A program made the translations under genes and the position numbers. Below, one piece after another: positions 44,995 to 55,969 of a stretch of 64,000 nt of DNA; the stretch's first letter is position 1; each line of letters starts with the position of its first letter. The notes beneath the pieces are model-generated. The model had not been told where the DNA came from. It was given only the letters and a program-made list of their open reading frames with translations, and did not search any database. The stretch is taken from the NCBI GenBank assembly GCA_030789695.1, contig CM061140.1, positions 326,001 to 390,000 of the forward strand. The letters are read 5' to 3'. This DNA is from Scilla litardierei (lineage: Eukaryota; Streptophyta; Magnoliopsida; Asparagales; Asparagaceae).

Positions 44995-46116
44995 ATGTCA
45001 TCAGCCACACTGACGATGACTCGATCCCCTAACCAAGGACCTGAAAGGCTAATCATCGTAGGGGTGGCGGATGCAATGCCGCACCCCGTATAGCCTAGTT
45101 CTTCCACTCATGAAATGCCCAAGCCAATTAATAACTTTGGAGCAGTTCCAGGCGTTCTCACGGGAGGTGAGCGTCCGTCTTCAAGTGCTGATGGTCGTGA
45201 TAGAACGACTGTCGGGTTCATAGCCACAGCAAACCGCGAGCCCACTGGTCATACCAACTCTTTCTTAGCAACAGCGACAGTGCCCCGTCTCCCCTCGTCC
45301 TGAAGGAGCTCAGAACGGCGAGACTAGGGGCCACATCCTAACTACAAATGGTCTCAAGGGTCCACGGCCCTCACTTGGTGGAGCTAAGGACCGACATCGT
45401 ACTCTGACTGATGATCGATATAGAGAGATGTGTCGTGGACGATGCCGCAACCCTCATCGCATGTCTCACGGATGCCTCAAGAGGAAGGCTCGAAGACAAT
45501 CTCCGCCATCCGAGCTCTTCCAACAACTCGGGTGAAGAGCAAACCCACTTGAAGAAAAGAATCACCTCGGCCCATATGTCGCCCAGATTCAAGATGCGTG
45601 ACCTAGGCAAATATAATGGCTTGGGTGGTCAATGTGATCACGTCAAAAACTATAAATGAGTAATGGAGATACATGAGGCCGACGACTCTCCTCTATCGAT
45701 CTTTCCAAACTCTATGAAATACTGCGAAGGAGTGGTACATTGGACTTTCCAACAGGTCTATTGGATCGTTCAAGAGCTTGACCTGGGTCTTCTGCCAACA
45801 ATTCGTGGCAGTGAGAAAGAGGAAGCGAAGCTCGGACCACCTATTCACATTGGTGCAGAAAGAGGGGGAGACATTGCGAAGCTTCTTGAAGCATTTCAAC
45901 TCAGAGAGGCTGAATATCGAGAGCTACAGTGACGAGGTGATCATCGATGCACTCAAGAAAGGAGTTCGGTGTGAAAACTTGAGCAACTCACTGCATCATA
46001 AACCGCCCTGCAGCTTGAATCGGTTCCTGATCCAAGCAGAGCAGTACATGATGGCATGGAAGGCGCTGGTAAGAAGAGCTCCCAGGAAAACTCTAGTCAT
46101 ACAGGACCAACTATAG
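44995..46116 (+). pseudogene. gag: Tat-type gag, heavily frameshifted
   Basis: The ATG at 44995 follows the PBS, and the frame breaks soon after. Recognisable pieces are SPRFKMRDLGKYNGLG ... DHVKNYK (45411-45659), the pattern in front of the gag core, and the core itself (45778-46116) with FCQQFVAV, FTLVQKEGETLRSFLKHFN and EQYMMAWKAL. The core resembles the gag of the Tat element at 15734-17110. No zinc knuckle or protease follows. It would have formed the particle protein; this copy cannot. Confidence 0.75.
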
Positions 46117-46389
46117 GAGCTACCAGGGATACTCTAGCCAGAAGATCTCCAAGGGATATTCTCGTTTATCCTTAAAAAGCAGAGCATCGTCGAAGGTGTT
46201 TTCATAAAAAAACAAGTAAACAGATCAAACCCTTATGTTATCTTTTCCGTTCCTCTGTTTTTCATTTCAAAGAGAATTATATTTTATCGAGCTAATAACT
46301 CCAAGAGAGCATTAACGAAAAGATCATAAACGGCTTCTCCCATTTTACTTTCTCTAAAGTGTGCAGGTCTACAGTTCAGCATGTATACA

Positions 46390-47200
46390 TCGTTAGAAGA
46401 CTTCATATACCTCGTTAGAAGACTTCATGGGCTGATTGGCTATACGATCGGCATGCACTCTCTCGTGGGCTGATCTAGCTAATACGATCATGGATGTCAG
46501 AAGACTCATAGGCTGGTTGGCTATACGATCGGGGATCACTCCCTCGCGGGCCGATCTAGCTATACGATCAGGGATTTTGGAAAGCCTCGTGGGCTGCTAG
46601 GCCATACGATCGAGGGCCACTCCCTCGCGGGCCGATCCAGCTGTACGATCGGGGATGTCAGAAGACCGCAGAGGCTGGTCAGCTATATGATAGTGGCAAC
46701 CCCTCTCGGTCCGATCTACTATATGATCAGGGATTACTGAATAGCTCGCGGGTGCTCGGTTATACGATCGGGCTCGTGGGACATTCCGGCTATATGATCG
46801 GGGATGTCAAAAAGCCTCGCGGGCTGCTCGGCTATGCGATCGGGGGCTACTCTCTTACGGCCCAATCCAGCTATACAATTGGGGACGTCAGAAAACCTAG
46901 CGGGCTGCTCGGCTATACGATCGGTAGCCACTCTCTAGCGGGCCGATCCAGCTATACGATCGGGGATGTCAGAGGACCTCGCGGGCTAATCAGCTATATG
47001 CTCAGGGGATGCCATCGCGGACCGACCTAGCTATATGATGGAGAATGTCAGAAGACCTCGCAAGCTGATCGGCAATACGATCAGGGACCACTCCCTCGCG
47101 GGCCGATCCAGATATACGATCGTGGATAATTGTCAGAAGACTCGCGGGCTGATCGACGATACGATCGGAGGCCACTCCATCGCGTGCCAATCTAGTATAC
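46390..47200. repeat. tandem array, period about 80 bp, nine to ten copies
   Basis: Each unit contains CTATACGATCGGGG, GATGTCAGAAGACCTCGCG and CGGGCCGATCCAGC with changes. The array replaces the whole pol region between gag and the right LTR. Confidence 0.8.
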
Positions 47201-47369
47201 AATTGGGATCACTTTCAACCGACCTCGCCTCAATTGCTGACCTCCAAATAATGCTTGCCACATCATCCGCCCTCAACTGTCGCAGCGGTTGAGCTCGGGA
47301 GATGTGCAATTGATACATCATTATTATCAGCTCTGGCCCAAAAGTCCAGTAAGGCCCACAGCTCCGACC

Positions 47370-48064
47370 TAACAACCCAGAATCACCCACGCCAGGTCGA
47401 CCGTTTCTTCATTTAAAGTGACAGCTCATAATAAAGGCATTCAATGATCGGTCAGTATGCTTGTCATCGATTGCGACAGCTTACACCAAAAGCAATAAAG
47501 GCTTGGACGTTACCCTCTAACATCCCACTTATATATAGTCTCTCAGACAATGAGAGAGGGGACGCGGGGAAAAGATATTCCCAAGCCGAGATAACTCTTC
47601 AACAATTCCTACTCGCACAAATAAGGTACTCATATTCCAGGATCTGCTCGAACCCAACTTTCTACAGTTCCTACATAGCTCGGCACGATAACTTTCAGCT
47701 GATCGCCTAGCAGATCGGTCATAGTTACCACAAGTCTCCTCTGAGTCACCATCTGACTTAAGCATCGAATGTGATAAGGTTGGATCCTAGATCCGACCCT
47801 CCTACCGAGCTCCTCGTGTTGCAGGAAGCTGGAGGCGGCCCAGATATAGCACGGACGGGACCCAACAGCTCGGACCAGAGCTCTTCCAATAACTCGCCCA
47901 GTCTCTAGCCAGCTACCGGTAGCTACCAGAAGCTCGGATATAGGCCTACTCAATACGGAGTTGGCTCGCCCGGCACCCAGTCAGCTGCTGACGCCATCAT
48001 ATGTCAGCTGTTGCAACCCCACCACCATCTAACAATATCAGGGGTGAGAAAACATCTGTAAACA
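47370..48064 (+). repeat. 3' LTR of the pol-less Tat element
   Basis: It matches the left LTR without the MITE and ends CTGTAAACA at 48064. The start may lie further left (a TG at 47309 is possible) because the left LTR cannot be followed beyond 44113. TATATATAG near 47531-47539 is its TATA box. Confidence 0.75.
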
Positions 48065-48683
48065 GTTAATATGATAATAATAATATTGTGATGGTGTAGT
48101 TTGTTAAAGTGGACACACATGCACATATATATAATAAAAATATGAGAAAGAGATGATCCCTAACCCTTTCCTCCAAATTCCATATTTACATGGTATCAGA
48201 GGAATGATCCATCTATTTTCCTAATCCTAAATTAAATTGACTACCACTCATTGAACACACGCTGCAGTTTCCAAATGGACACCGGCTAAGTGGCCACAAA
48301 TTTATCCCCAAAAACTACTCAAACAAAGAAAACAAATCTGAATACATGCGCAAGTATTACATAATAAAGGAGATGATCTGCCAATCATTGCAACAAATCA
48401 TGACATCCTTCTACTCTAGGGCATCTTAATCATAATATATTAGTACACTATCTCCAAGAGAGCTTTCAGGTATTGAATCCAGCGTGGATGTATAGAAGCA
48501 CATGGCTGGGTTAGGACTTAACCAACATGCAAGTGATTAGCGTTTTCAAAATATTTTTATACATCGAAAGAAAACCGTTACAATAGGTCATGAGGTAAAT
48601 CCTCTAATGCATCCAGTTCTTCTTGTATTAGTCAGAAGTAGCTGTGATAATGACGGTGGAGTTCTTTCCCAAATCCACAATTC
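48065..48683 (+). other. remnant of a copia LTR end with PBS, then unassigned DNA
   Basis: TTTACA followed by TGGTATCAGAGG (48191-48202) is the usual junction of a copia 5' LTR with its initiator-Met PBS. The LTR is cut on its left by the Tat-type element, and no gag follows. The rest up to the next element shows no gene. Confidence 0.4.
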
Positions 48684-50421
48684 CGTTGGATCCTGTGGAT
48701 GGCAAACAACACTAAAATGGGGGTTGAATAGTGTTGTATGAATTAAACTTTTTAAACAACAATTAATTCACAACAAATATCCCTTCCAATGTTGTCTAAG
48801 GAACCAAGCAGAGTGATATACACTTGGTCCTTAATCAACACGATGATCTCAAGATAAATACAAGATGCGATACAAAGATCAAAAGAACAATGATAAAGAG
48901 AGATCTTACATCGGAATAAAAAATACAATATTTGCAATACTAATTTTATTAACAAGAAATTACAAATGACATATATTATAAACAATGAACAACTTTGCAC
49001 AAAATAAATAAATAAATGACAATCACAGAAAATCACAGAAGGACAAGCGATTTATCCTGGTTCCCCACAACTTGGGTACGTCCAGTCCACGACCGTCACA
49101 GATCGAGATTTAATCCAATATTGCCTTAGCAATACAATTACCTAACTTCACTCGTTAGGATTTTCAACATTCTAGTATCATCACCATGATTTCGAACCAC
49201 CTAGTCTTGACTAGGATTTACAACACCCTTATCACCAAGGGACTACAAGTAAAAACAAATCCAATTCACCACAATACAATACTGGAGATTGGTTTACACC
49301 CAATAATTCTATAGCCAAGATAAATTTGCACTTGTGCGTAATGTAGCTAAAGAATTTTAAATCGTTTTTAGATCACACAAAGAATATGAAAATAATTCAA
49401 TGTGATCTAGAATCTTGTTGTCTCAAAAATCCTTTCAAAATAAGAGGAATCAAAGAGAAAGATTTTGAAAAACCAATTACCAATAGCAAAAAATTATTGA
49501 TCTTAAAAAGATATAGTAATGAAAACAATAAGATCAATGATTTTGAAAACTGCTTGGCTACAAACACCTTTGAGAGCGATGTGCCGTTGAGAATTGAGAG
49601 AATTTTAGCTTAGCTCAAGAATGAAAATATTGGTGAGGAAAATGTTCTCATAGGGTCTCTATTTATAGAGTTTAAGAGAGGATTCAAATGAATTCAAAAA
49701 TGGTTTGGCTTCAGCCCAAAAATCAAGTGAAGAGTATAAATGAGAGAGGCAATCAAGGAAGTCAAAACGTACAGATGGTAGTCAACTCCCAAAAGAGGTA
49801 GTCGACTCCCAGAGAGTTTTCAATGAAAACTTTGCTACAGCAGATAGTCGACTCCCTCCTTTGGTAGTCGACTCCCAGATCAATTTTTCAGAGAAACTCT
49901 GCTATAAGATGTGTAATCAACTCCTGTGTGTTTGAAGGTTGACTACGAGAATTGAATCAATAGATTTGAATCAATAAGCTCTCAAAGAGTTTTAAAACAA
50001 GTTTTAAAATGTATTTTCGAAAAATCAATTTGTGTGCGTGCGTAAAGCTTTCTTGGCTTTAACACATTCCTAAGAAAAAAGAAAACAACTCACACACTAG
50101 ACTTAATGACGACTTTGTAGTCATGAAGATCTTGATGTAGATGTATGTGCTTCACTTGAATTTGAGCTCCTCTTTAGCTTGAGCTTGAGCGCGTTCTTTG
50201 AGCTTCATCTTTGAGCTCCTTTCGTGCTTAGCGTAGAATGCGAGCTAGATTCATCTTCATCTTCTATGAGTGGAGTTGATGTTCTTCTTCTCGGAGTATG
50301 CTTTGAGCTTTTATCAATTTGATTGCACAACCTACACACTTAAAAATGTGATCAGTATATTAACAACATTCGGTGTGATCATCATCAAAACCACTTTGAG
50401 GTGGGACTAGATTTCTCATCA
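48684..50421 (-). repeat. 3' LTR of the pol-less Sirevirus-like element
   Basis: The ends are defined by alignment with the other LTR, by the PPT on its right and by AATTC on its left. The outermost T of the TG/CA pair has changed to C (CGTTGGATCC). It contains AGTCGACTCCC boxes (about 49789-49885) and a minus-strand TATA box (49661-49667). Confidence 0.92.
49661..49667 (-). promoter_or_regulatory. TATA box of the 3' LTR
   Basis: TATAAAT (minus) lies in CTCTATAAATAGAGACC, about 130 bases downstream of the AGTCGAC boxes. The other LTR has the same box at 56945-56951. Confidence 0.65.
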
Positions 50422-50435
50422 CTCTCCCCCTTTTT
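50422..50435 (-). other. polypurine tract
   Basis: AAAAAGGGGGAGAG on the minus strand directly precedes the 3' LTR. It is nearly identical to the tract of the first copia element at 6009-6022, which supports their common lineage. Confidence 0.85.
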
Positions 50436-51483
50436 GATGATGACACCCAAATGAAAAACAAATGAATAATATGAAATGATATGAATGAATACTATGAAAT
50501 AATATGAAGAGCTTCAAGTGTACTTACTCTCCCTGCTTAGCTGAGGTATGAAATATCATACCCCCTGCATCAAAGTTGGTTAACAAGCAGTACACTATTC
50601 ATTTCAATACATTGTTCATTTACGTTTTTGCTTTCCTATTTTTCTCCCCCTTGTCATCAATCAAAAATATGATAATATTCATGACATATTTCACAAAGTT
50701 ATACTAAGTTTTGAAAAATAATCAAATCAAGCATTTCAATAATATAACCAAGTGTATTAACAACAAAAGTTAATCAAACCAAGTGTTTGAAAAAAATAAT
50801 CAACCAACTCAAGGATATCTGTAGAGAAGAGTTAATATATATATATTCAAGAGGAGGGGTCAAATAACCCCCAAGAAAACCACCTAGCAAAAAGTCTATG
50901 CCCCCTATTTTTCGGAAGATCCGAACCGTTCATCTTGATCTCCACCCTCTAAGACCCTGACCCACCAGTTTTCATCCCAATCACATGTGCTTTGCTCGTT
51001 CATCTATCCGACCCAAATTTAACGGTTTCGCGTGAACAGAACTTTTGCGAAGGGTTGATTAACGGGTAAAACACATGGGATCGGGCTGAAAATTGGTGGG
51101 TCATGGGTTTAGAGGGTGGAAATCAAGATGAACGGTTCGGATCTTCAGAAAAAATAGGGGGGTATAGACTTTTTGCTAGGGGGTTTTCTTGGGGGTTATT
51201 TTTGGGGGTTATTTGATCTCTCATCTATATTCAATGTATTCTTATTTATAATTAAGCAAGATATAGGGGTATCAAGAGTTAAGCATGGCGTAGCAATTAA
51301 AGCAATGTAGGAGCATTGTATCAACGTAAGCAATTTAAGCAATGTAGCAACCATATTACATACCAGGTGTTGATACCAAATTGTGTAAAACATCACACAA
51401 CCAAAAGCACGAAGTATGCGAAAAAATATCACAAACTAAAGTTTTAAGAGCATTGTTTTAATCATGCAATCAAACACGCATGT
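50436..51483. other. non-coding 3' region of the Sirevirus-like element
   Basis: AT-rich DNA without a credible gene. A second purine-rich word, GACAAGGGGGAGAAAA on the minus strand (about 50645-50660), may be another polypurine tract. Bases 50860-50910 and 51110-51215 share inverted wording (GGGGGTTATTT; CTTTTTGCTAGG), so a small foldback of about 350 bp may sit here. Confidence 0.45.
50862..51215. mobile_element. possible small foldback element in the 3' region
   Basis: AAATAACCCCCAAGAAAACC and GCAAAAAGTCTATGCCCCC at the left recur inverted at the right (GGTTTTCTTGGGGGTTATTT; GGGGGTATAGACTTTTTGC). Further inside, GATCCGAACCGTTCATCTTG pairs with CAAGATGAACGGTTCGGATC. The pairing covers about 100 bases on each side. 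No coding potential was seen. Target duplication not determined. Confidence 0.65.
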
Positions 51484-52666
51484 TTAAGAGAAACCATCGT
51501 TCTTTTCTTTCTTCAACTCCTTGATCTCATCAAGGATCGTGCCAAGAGTTTTCTCGATCATTTGATTGCCGCTAATCACAAGGTCCTTCAGATTCTCCAC
51601 CTTTTTGTTGAGATTATCAAAGCCCTTTGCTTGAGAGATCTTCAACTTATCAATTTTCTTCATGAGCGTATCCTGAAGCTCAAGAATATATGGGGGAACA
51701 TCGTCAGGAGGTGCAAGGTCTTCTTCTTCATCTTCACTTCATTCTTTTTCTTCTTCTTCGGTGTCTTCTTATTCAACAATTTTCTTACCTTTCCTTCTTG
51801 CTGAGGTGGAGCCAGTGTCACCTACTAGCTTCTCTTCTGGAATATTCTAGTTGAGGTCTCGATGAAGTCCCATACGGGCAAGAGTACGGACTTCAAACAC
51901 AAGGGCATGTTCCAATACCTCAGACTCATTATCCAAAGGAATGTCATATGCATTGAAGAGGATGGTAAGAAACTGGCCATGTGCTAAGGGAGTGTTGACT
52001 CTATCAGATAAAGAAGAATGAATAAAAGTCCATGATAATCCTAGCCCAATTGACTTTGATATTTCCAAGCATAGCATAAATACACTTGGCTTGGCATTCA
52101 GAGAGGACATCATCGCTACCAGATTTTTGGGTAATGTTATATGACATGATGTTTGCTAAAATTCTAGCAGGATATCGGAGATCACTATTAGGCAATTTTG
52201 TTAGGAAGAATTTTCCTGGCAAAGACATCTTGTTTAACACATCATCAACCATTTCGATTTCATCTAGCAGTTTTCCGGTGAAGGGAATACCTAGGGCTTG
52301 ACCTAATGATTTCACAATTATATGAAGCTGGGTATCAAGCACTTGGGTTCGACAACGGGATTTTACACTACCAGCATCCATGTTTGCATAGAATAGATGA
52401 ACTAATCTAGGGTAGCACAAATAAGAATTGTCTTTCGAAAAGAGATTTAACAAGTTCTGAAATTCAAAGATGTTGTCTATGCCATAATTTTCAACATCCT
52501 CAATGGTGACAAATTTTTCATGGAGGATTTGTCCTTTTGAGATGATTAAAAATTTAGCATAGCTAGTGAAATTAACCAAATGGGGTTGAATCACTTCCTT
52601 CTCTGTAAGAGCATGGGAAGTTTCATCAACTTTCTTGTTTTTGATAGCTACAACCTTTCTAGGCAT
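51484..52666 (-). pseudogene. Sirevirus 3' ORF: plant transposon protein domain, acidic part, coiled coil
   Basis: The start ATG at 52666 (MPRKVVAIKNKKVDE) gives a short basic N-terminus. The globular part shows YPRLVHLFYANM, LGQALGIPFTGKLLDE and AKCIYAMLGNIKVNWARIIMD, which parallel LVRLFYTNR, LGDLIGV and NWARIILD in the ORF at 3644-5116. Near 52020-52060 the frame shifts; reading continues through THSSLSDRVN-like sequence to a TAG at 51847. The same frame then carries an acidic stretch (EDTEEEE, EDEEEDLAPPDD) and a heptad-rich end (GFDNLNKKVENLKDLVISG) up to 51484, broken by a few stops. Assignment to the Transposase_32-like family is by wording only. No membrane segment, so no sign of an envelope protein. 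Confidence 0.7.
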
Positions 52667-52777
52667 GATTTCTAAGACAATGATATGAAATATTGAAGAA
52701 AGATGAGGAATATTACCTTGTTGAAAGAGAATGCCGGGAAGAAATGAAGGATCTTGGATGAAATATGATCTCCAAAG

Positions 52778-53593
52778 CTATGCTATCGAGGCATCGACTA
52801 GTTGCCGACTAGTCGCCGATTAGTCGAGGGTCGGTGAATGATCGACTTGAAATTTTTCAAAAGTCGGGAGGTGAGTCGGACACCGACTAGGCGTCGACTT
52901 GGTCCGACTTTTTGACCGACTTGGTCCGACTTTTTGACCGATTTGGTCCGACTTTTGGTCCGACTTAGTCTGACTTAGGCCGACTTTTTCAGTATACTTC
53001 TACAATCAAAATACAAGAGGGAAAATTGTGTCTCCCGTTCTAACTTCGTGGTAATCAAAACATTCACAGTGGATCGAGTTGAATTCCAAAAGGAAGCCAA
53101 GAAGGCCTTGAAACTCTCCCCACCAAGAGATTTTCAGCAGATGACCATCAATAATGAACTCTAGAAAATGTTCACTTTAAAACAACGACTGGCCACATCC
53201 GTTTCCATGCAGAGATCTCATTCTTGGCATATAGTTTCCTGATTCTGCCATAAATTCAATTGTCTCATTGCCTGCTTCCCTATGATCCTTTCGACTGATG
53301 GTTATTCACCTCCATCGCAAACCAGGTGTATACTGATTGAACTCTAATATGACAGTATCTGCAATAATATGCAGGAAAAAGATTAAAAAAATTGTTAATT
53401 TTCAAATAATTTATCTAAGCTGGAAAATTATATGCCCAGTACAAACCCAAAAAAAGAAGCAACATCTGTTACATGAAATAAAATATGTTAACATCTAGGT
53501 GCGACTAGTCGTCGACTAGTCGCCGACTCGTTCGACTAGTCATGAGTCGGTACTTGGCCGACTCGTTGCCGACTCACCGACTTAACTGCATAG
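52778..53593. mobile_element. 816-bp hAT-like insertion with 8-bp TSD
   Basis: The octamer CTCCAAAG flanks the element exactly (52770-52777 and 53594-53601). The terminal inverted repeat is short (CTATGC/GCATAG), but both subterminal regions are rich in GACTAGTCG and GAGTCGG words, many of them palindromic. The middle has no transposase. Eight-base duplications with subterminal repeats fit the hAT superfamily; it differs from the hAT-like element at 20999-21873 in its repeat words. Confidence 0.8.
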
Positions 53594-53601
53594 CTCCAAA
53601 G

Positions 53602-54331
53602 AGAAGAGATATGCAAGAGAAAAAAATCTCAAGATGAAAACACAAGAGAGGTAGTCGGCTACCTTAGGGTTTTGGGAGAGGGGTTTTGTGTTTTCTTGAT
53701 GAAGAGAGGGATGAATGCGGTCCATTGATCAAAGAGAGCAATGATTGAGATCAATTCTCTTAATGGGAATAAGTTACCTAGTGGGTACGAATCCAATAAG
53801 CTTTGAAAACCCACAAAAAGATAGTCAAAATAAAAAGAAAATTTCGACAGACTATACTCTGGGAGTCGAATCCCTCTCTTTGGTAGTCGACTCCCCCCGG
53901 GTTTGAGAGTTTTCTCATCCCAGGGGGATATGTCATGCTAGTTTGAGTGTTTTGCAAATTTTTTTTGAAAAATAAGTGTAATAAAGCATAAAAGCACACT
54001 TATGAGTTATAAAAAATTATAACAATTATTTTTAATAATTTATAAATCTTACACATTTGCGAAGCGATGAGTTTTACGCGTTCTTTCCGCAAAGTGCTGA
54101 TTTTTTGTTCAACATATTGAACTCATGTCTCTATCTTCCTCCTTTGTTTTAGAGTACCTGAAAAGATACAAAAGTTGTGGTACTCTTATTATTTTGAGTT
54201 CAGAGGATTAGTTTTTAGGAAGCCAAACCCAATACGGTTTAGTTCCTTCAATAGAAACATATTTATAATTCTTATTCAAATGAACATTTTGAATGAAATC
54301 AAGTGCGTACCTTTGTTTCTTTTGATGAGTC
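53602..54331 (-). promoter_or_regulatory. leader of the 3' ORF with AGTCGAC boxes
   Basis: Between the gag end and the 3' ORF lies non-coding DNA that contains, on the minus strand, GGGAGTCGACTACC and ATTCGACTCCC at about 53868-53900 plus GTAGCCGACTACC near 53650. These are the same words as in the element's LTR (57060-57160). I infer a U3-like regulatory segment in front of the 3' ORF, as in the first copia element. Confidence 0.4.
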
Positions 54332-55941
54332 TCATGCTTGGGAATCCATATGCTCAAAAAAATTTGTGTTAGCATGATGAATCCTAGTATGATTATTCTT
54401 TTTGTTGGTATGAGTGGAGTCATAGCCAAGTCCGGTTTTACTAGATGATGCTTTCTAACTGTTGATTAAACTATCAAGTTTCCCTTTTCCTTTATTGAAG
54501 TCTTCGACAATCTTCATAGTAGAATCATATTTGTCTTTAATAGACAATAGAAGATTATCTAAACCTTCAATCTTTTTCTTTATGAAATGAATGTCATTTT
54601 CAAGCAACTCATTTTTCTCTTTTAATGCAATGTTCTCTTTGAGTAGTTCCTCTTTATCTTTTGCATCGTTTCTAACCAATCTCAAAGTTTTTCTATGTTC
54701 TCTAATGAGTTTTTCATGAAGTGAGCAAAGCTCCTTATATGCACACCTATAATCCATATATTCATCATAATGAGTTTTTCATGAAGTGAGCAAAGCTCCT
54801 TATATGCACACCTATAATCCATATATTCATCATCACTAGACAATGTACCATCTTCGCTAAATAATGGATTATGAAGTGAGTTTACCTGAGAGGATGTGGA
54901 AGCTAAGAAGCACATATAAGCTGACTCTCTTCTATCTCCTTTGTCATCGGATGACGATTCGTCGGAGGTTGAGTCATCACTTTGGTCGAAAACTGCATAT
55001 GCTTCCTTTCTTGGTCGTTGAAGCTTGTTTCTTCTATCGTTCTTTCTTTCATTGTTTTCTCTGCTTTTGCCACGGTCTTTGGTATCTCTGTTGTTCTTCT
55101 CTAATGGACAATTTCTTTCTAAGTGTCCTGGTTTGTTATAACTAAAACAAATAATCTTATTAGTAGAACGAAAAGATCTTTTACCGTACTTGACACGATG
55201 TCCTTGAAATTTTTCGAGATGAAAGCAATATGATCTTCTCTGTCAGTGAAGTCGGAGTCTTCTTCGTTGACGTTGAATGCAATATTCTTTTTCTTTGGCT
55301 TCACTTCTATCTTATTGTCTTCTTCGAGTTCAATCTCATATGTCATGAGATTTCCCATCAACTCTTCAACGGTGATGTCACTTATGTTGTGAGCTTCTCG
55401 AATGGCTGTCGTCTTTCTTTTCCATTCGGATCTGAATGATCTTAAGATCTTCATTACCTGATCATACTCAGATACCTTTTTACCTAACCTTACAAGCTCA
55501 TTTGTTATATTAGTAAAATGAGTATTCACTTCGGTAATACTTTCTCCTTCTTCCATTTTGAAAGTTTCAAATTTTGAATGTAATACATTAATACGAGATT
55601 CTTTTACCTTTTCCGTTCCTTCGTAACTTACCTGAAGAGTGTGCCAAATCAGTGTGCGGTCTCACATTGAAAAACACGATTGAACTCGGTACCTGTTACG
55701 GCACAGAATAATGCATTCATAGCTTTAGCGTTCAGGTTACCTTTCTTGCATCTACAGACCACTTTCCGGTGTCTACTTCGGTAGGTGCTTTGTATGAATC
55801 CTTGGTGATGGTCCAAGTGTCGATGTCAAGAGACTGTAGATGAGTCTTCAAGCGTATCTTCCAACTTGCGTAATTTGTTCCATTGAATAGATGTGGTCAC
55901 ATGGTATTAAGTCATTCGGGGTGGTGATATGTTGATGCCAT
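54332..55941 (-). pseudogene. gag: Sirevirus-like gag with broken zinc knuckle
   Basis: The ATG at 55941 follows the PBS but meets TGA after nine codons. The UBN2-type gag continues in other frames, with NLNAKAMNAL-like wording and, in 55119-55556, EEGESITEVNTHFTNITNELV and IREAHNISDITVEELMGNL. The zinc knuckle reads CFSYNKPGHLERNC, so the second Cys of CCHC is Tyr (codon at 55138-55140). A coiled-coil C-terminal part (54455-54757: KEELLKENIALKEKNELLEN) is typical of Sirevirus gag. A 65-bp tandem duplication lies at 54705-54834. Stops and shifts exclude a full protein. Protease and the rest of pol do not follow. Confidence 0.85.
54705..54834. repeat. 65-bp tandem duplication in gag
   Basis: Two copies starting ATGAGTTTTTCATGAAGTGA stand side by side (54705-54769 and 54770-54834). 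Since 65 is not a multiple of three, the duplication shifts the reading frame. Confidence 0.9.
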
Positions 55942-55955
55942 CGTCGTTTAGCCTT

Positions 55956-55967
55956 GCTCTGATACCA
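55956..55967 (-). other. primer-binding site (initiator Met tRNA)
   Basis: TGGTATCAGAGC on the minus strand lies two bases from the 5' LTR end. It is the standard site of plant copia elements and gives the element's orientation. Confidence 0.92.
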
Positions 55968-55969
55968 AG

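Larger units (their letters stand above)
44113..48064 (+). mobile_element. pol-less Tat-type gypsy element (LTR-gag-repeats-LTR)
   Basis: Two related LTRs (44113-44960, 47370-48064) enclose 2.4 kb with a PBS, a broken gag and an 80-bp tandem array, but no protease, RT or integrase. Elements of this plan (terminal repeats with GAG only) are known in plants and depend on relatives for movement. The PBS and the gag wording link it to the Tat lineage. Outer LTR limits are approximate because the start of the LTR could not be set by TG and a target duplication. Confidence 0.75.

Noticed and set aside
46734..47390. Frames with repeated DRIAEQPAR / YTIGDVR motifs
   Set aside because: They are translations of the 80-bp tandem array on either strand.
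53778..53999. Minus-strand 73-codon frame
   Set aside because: It covers the AGTCGAC-box leader of the 3' ORF; no domain and no equivalent in the first element.
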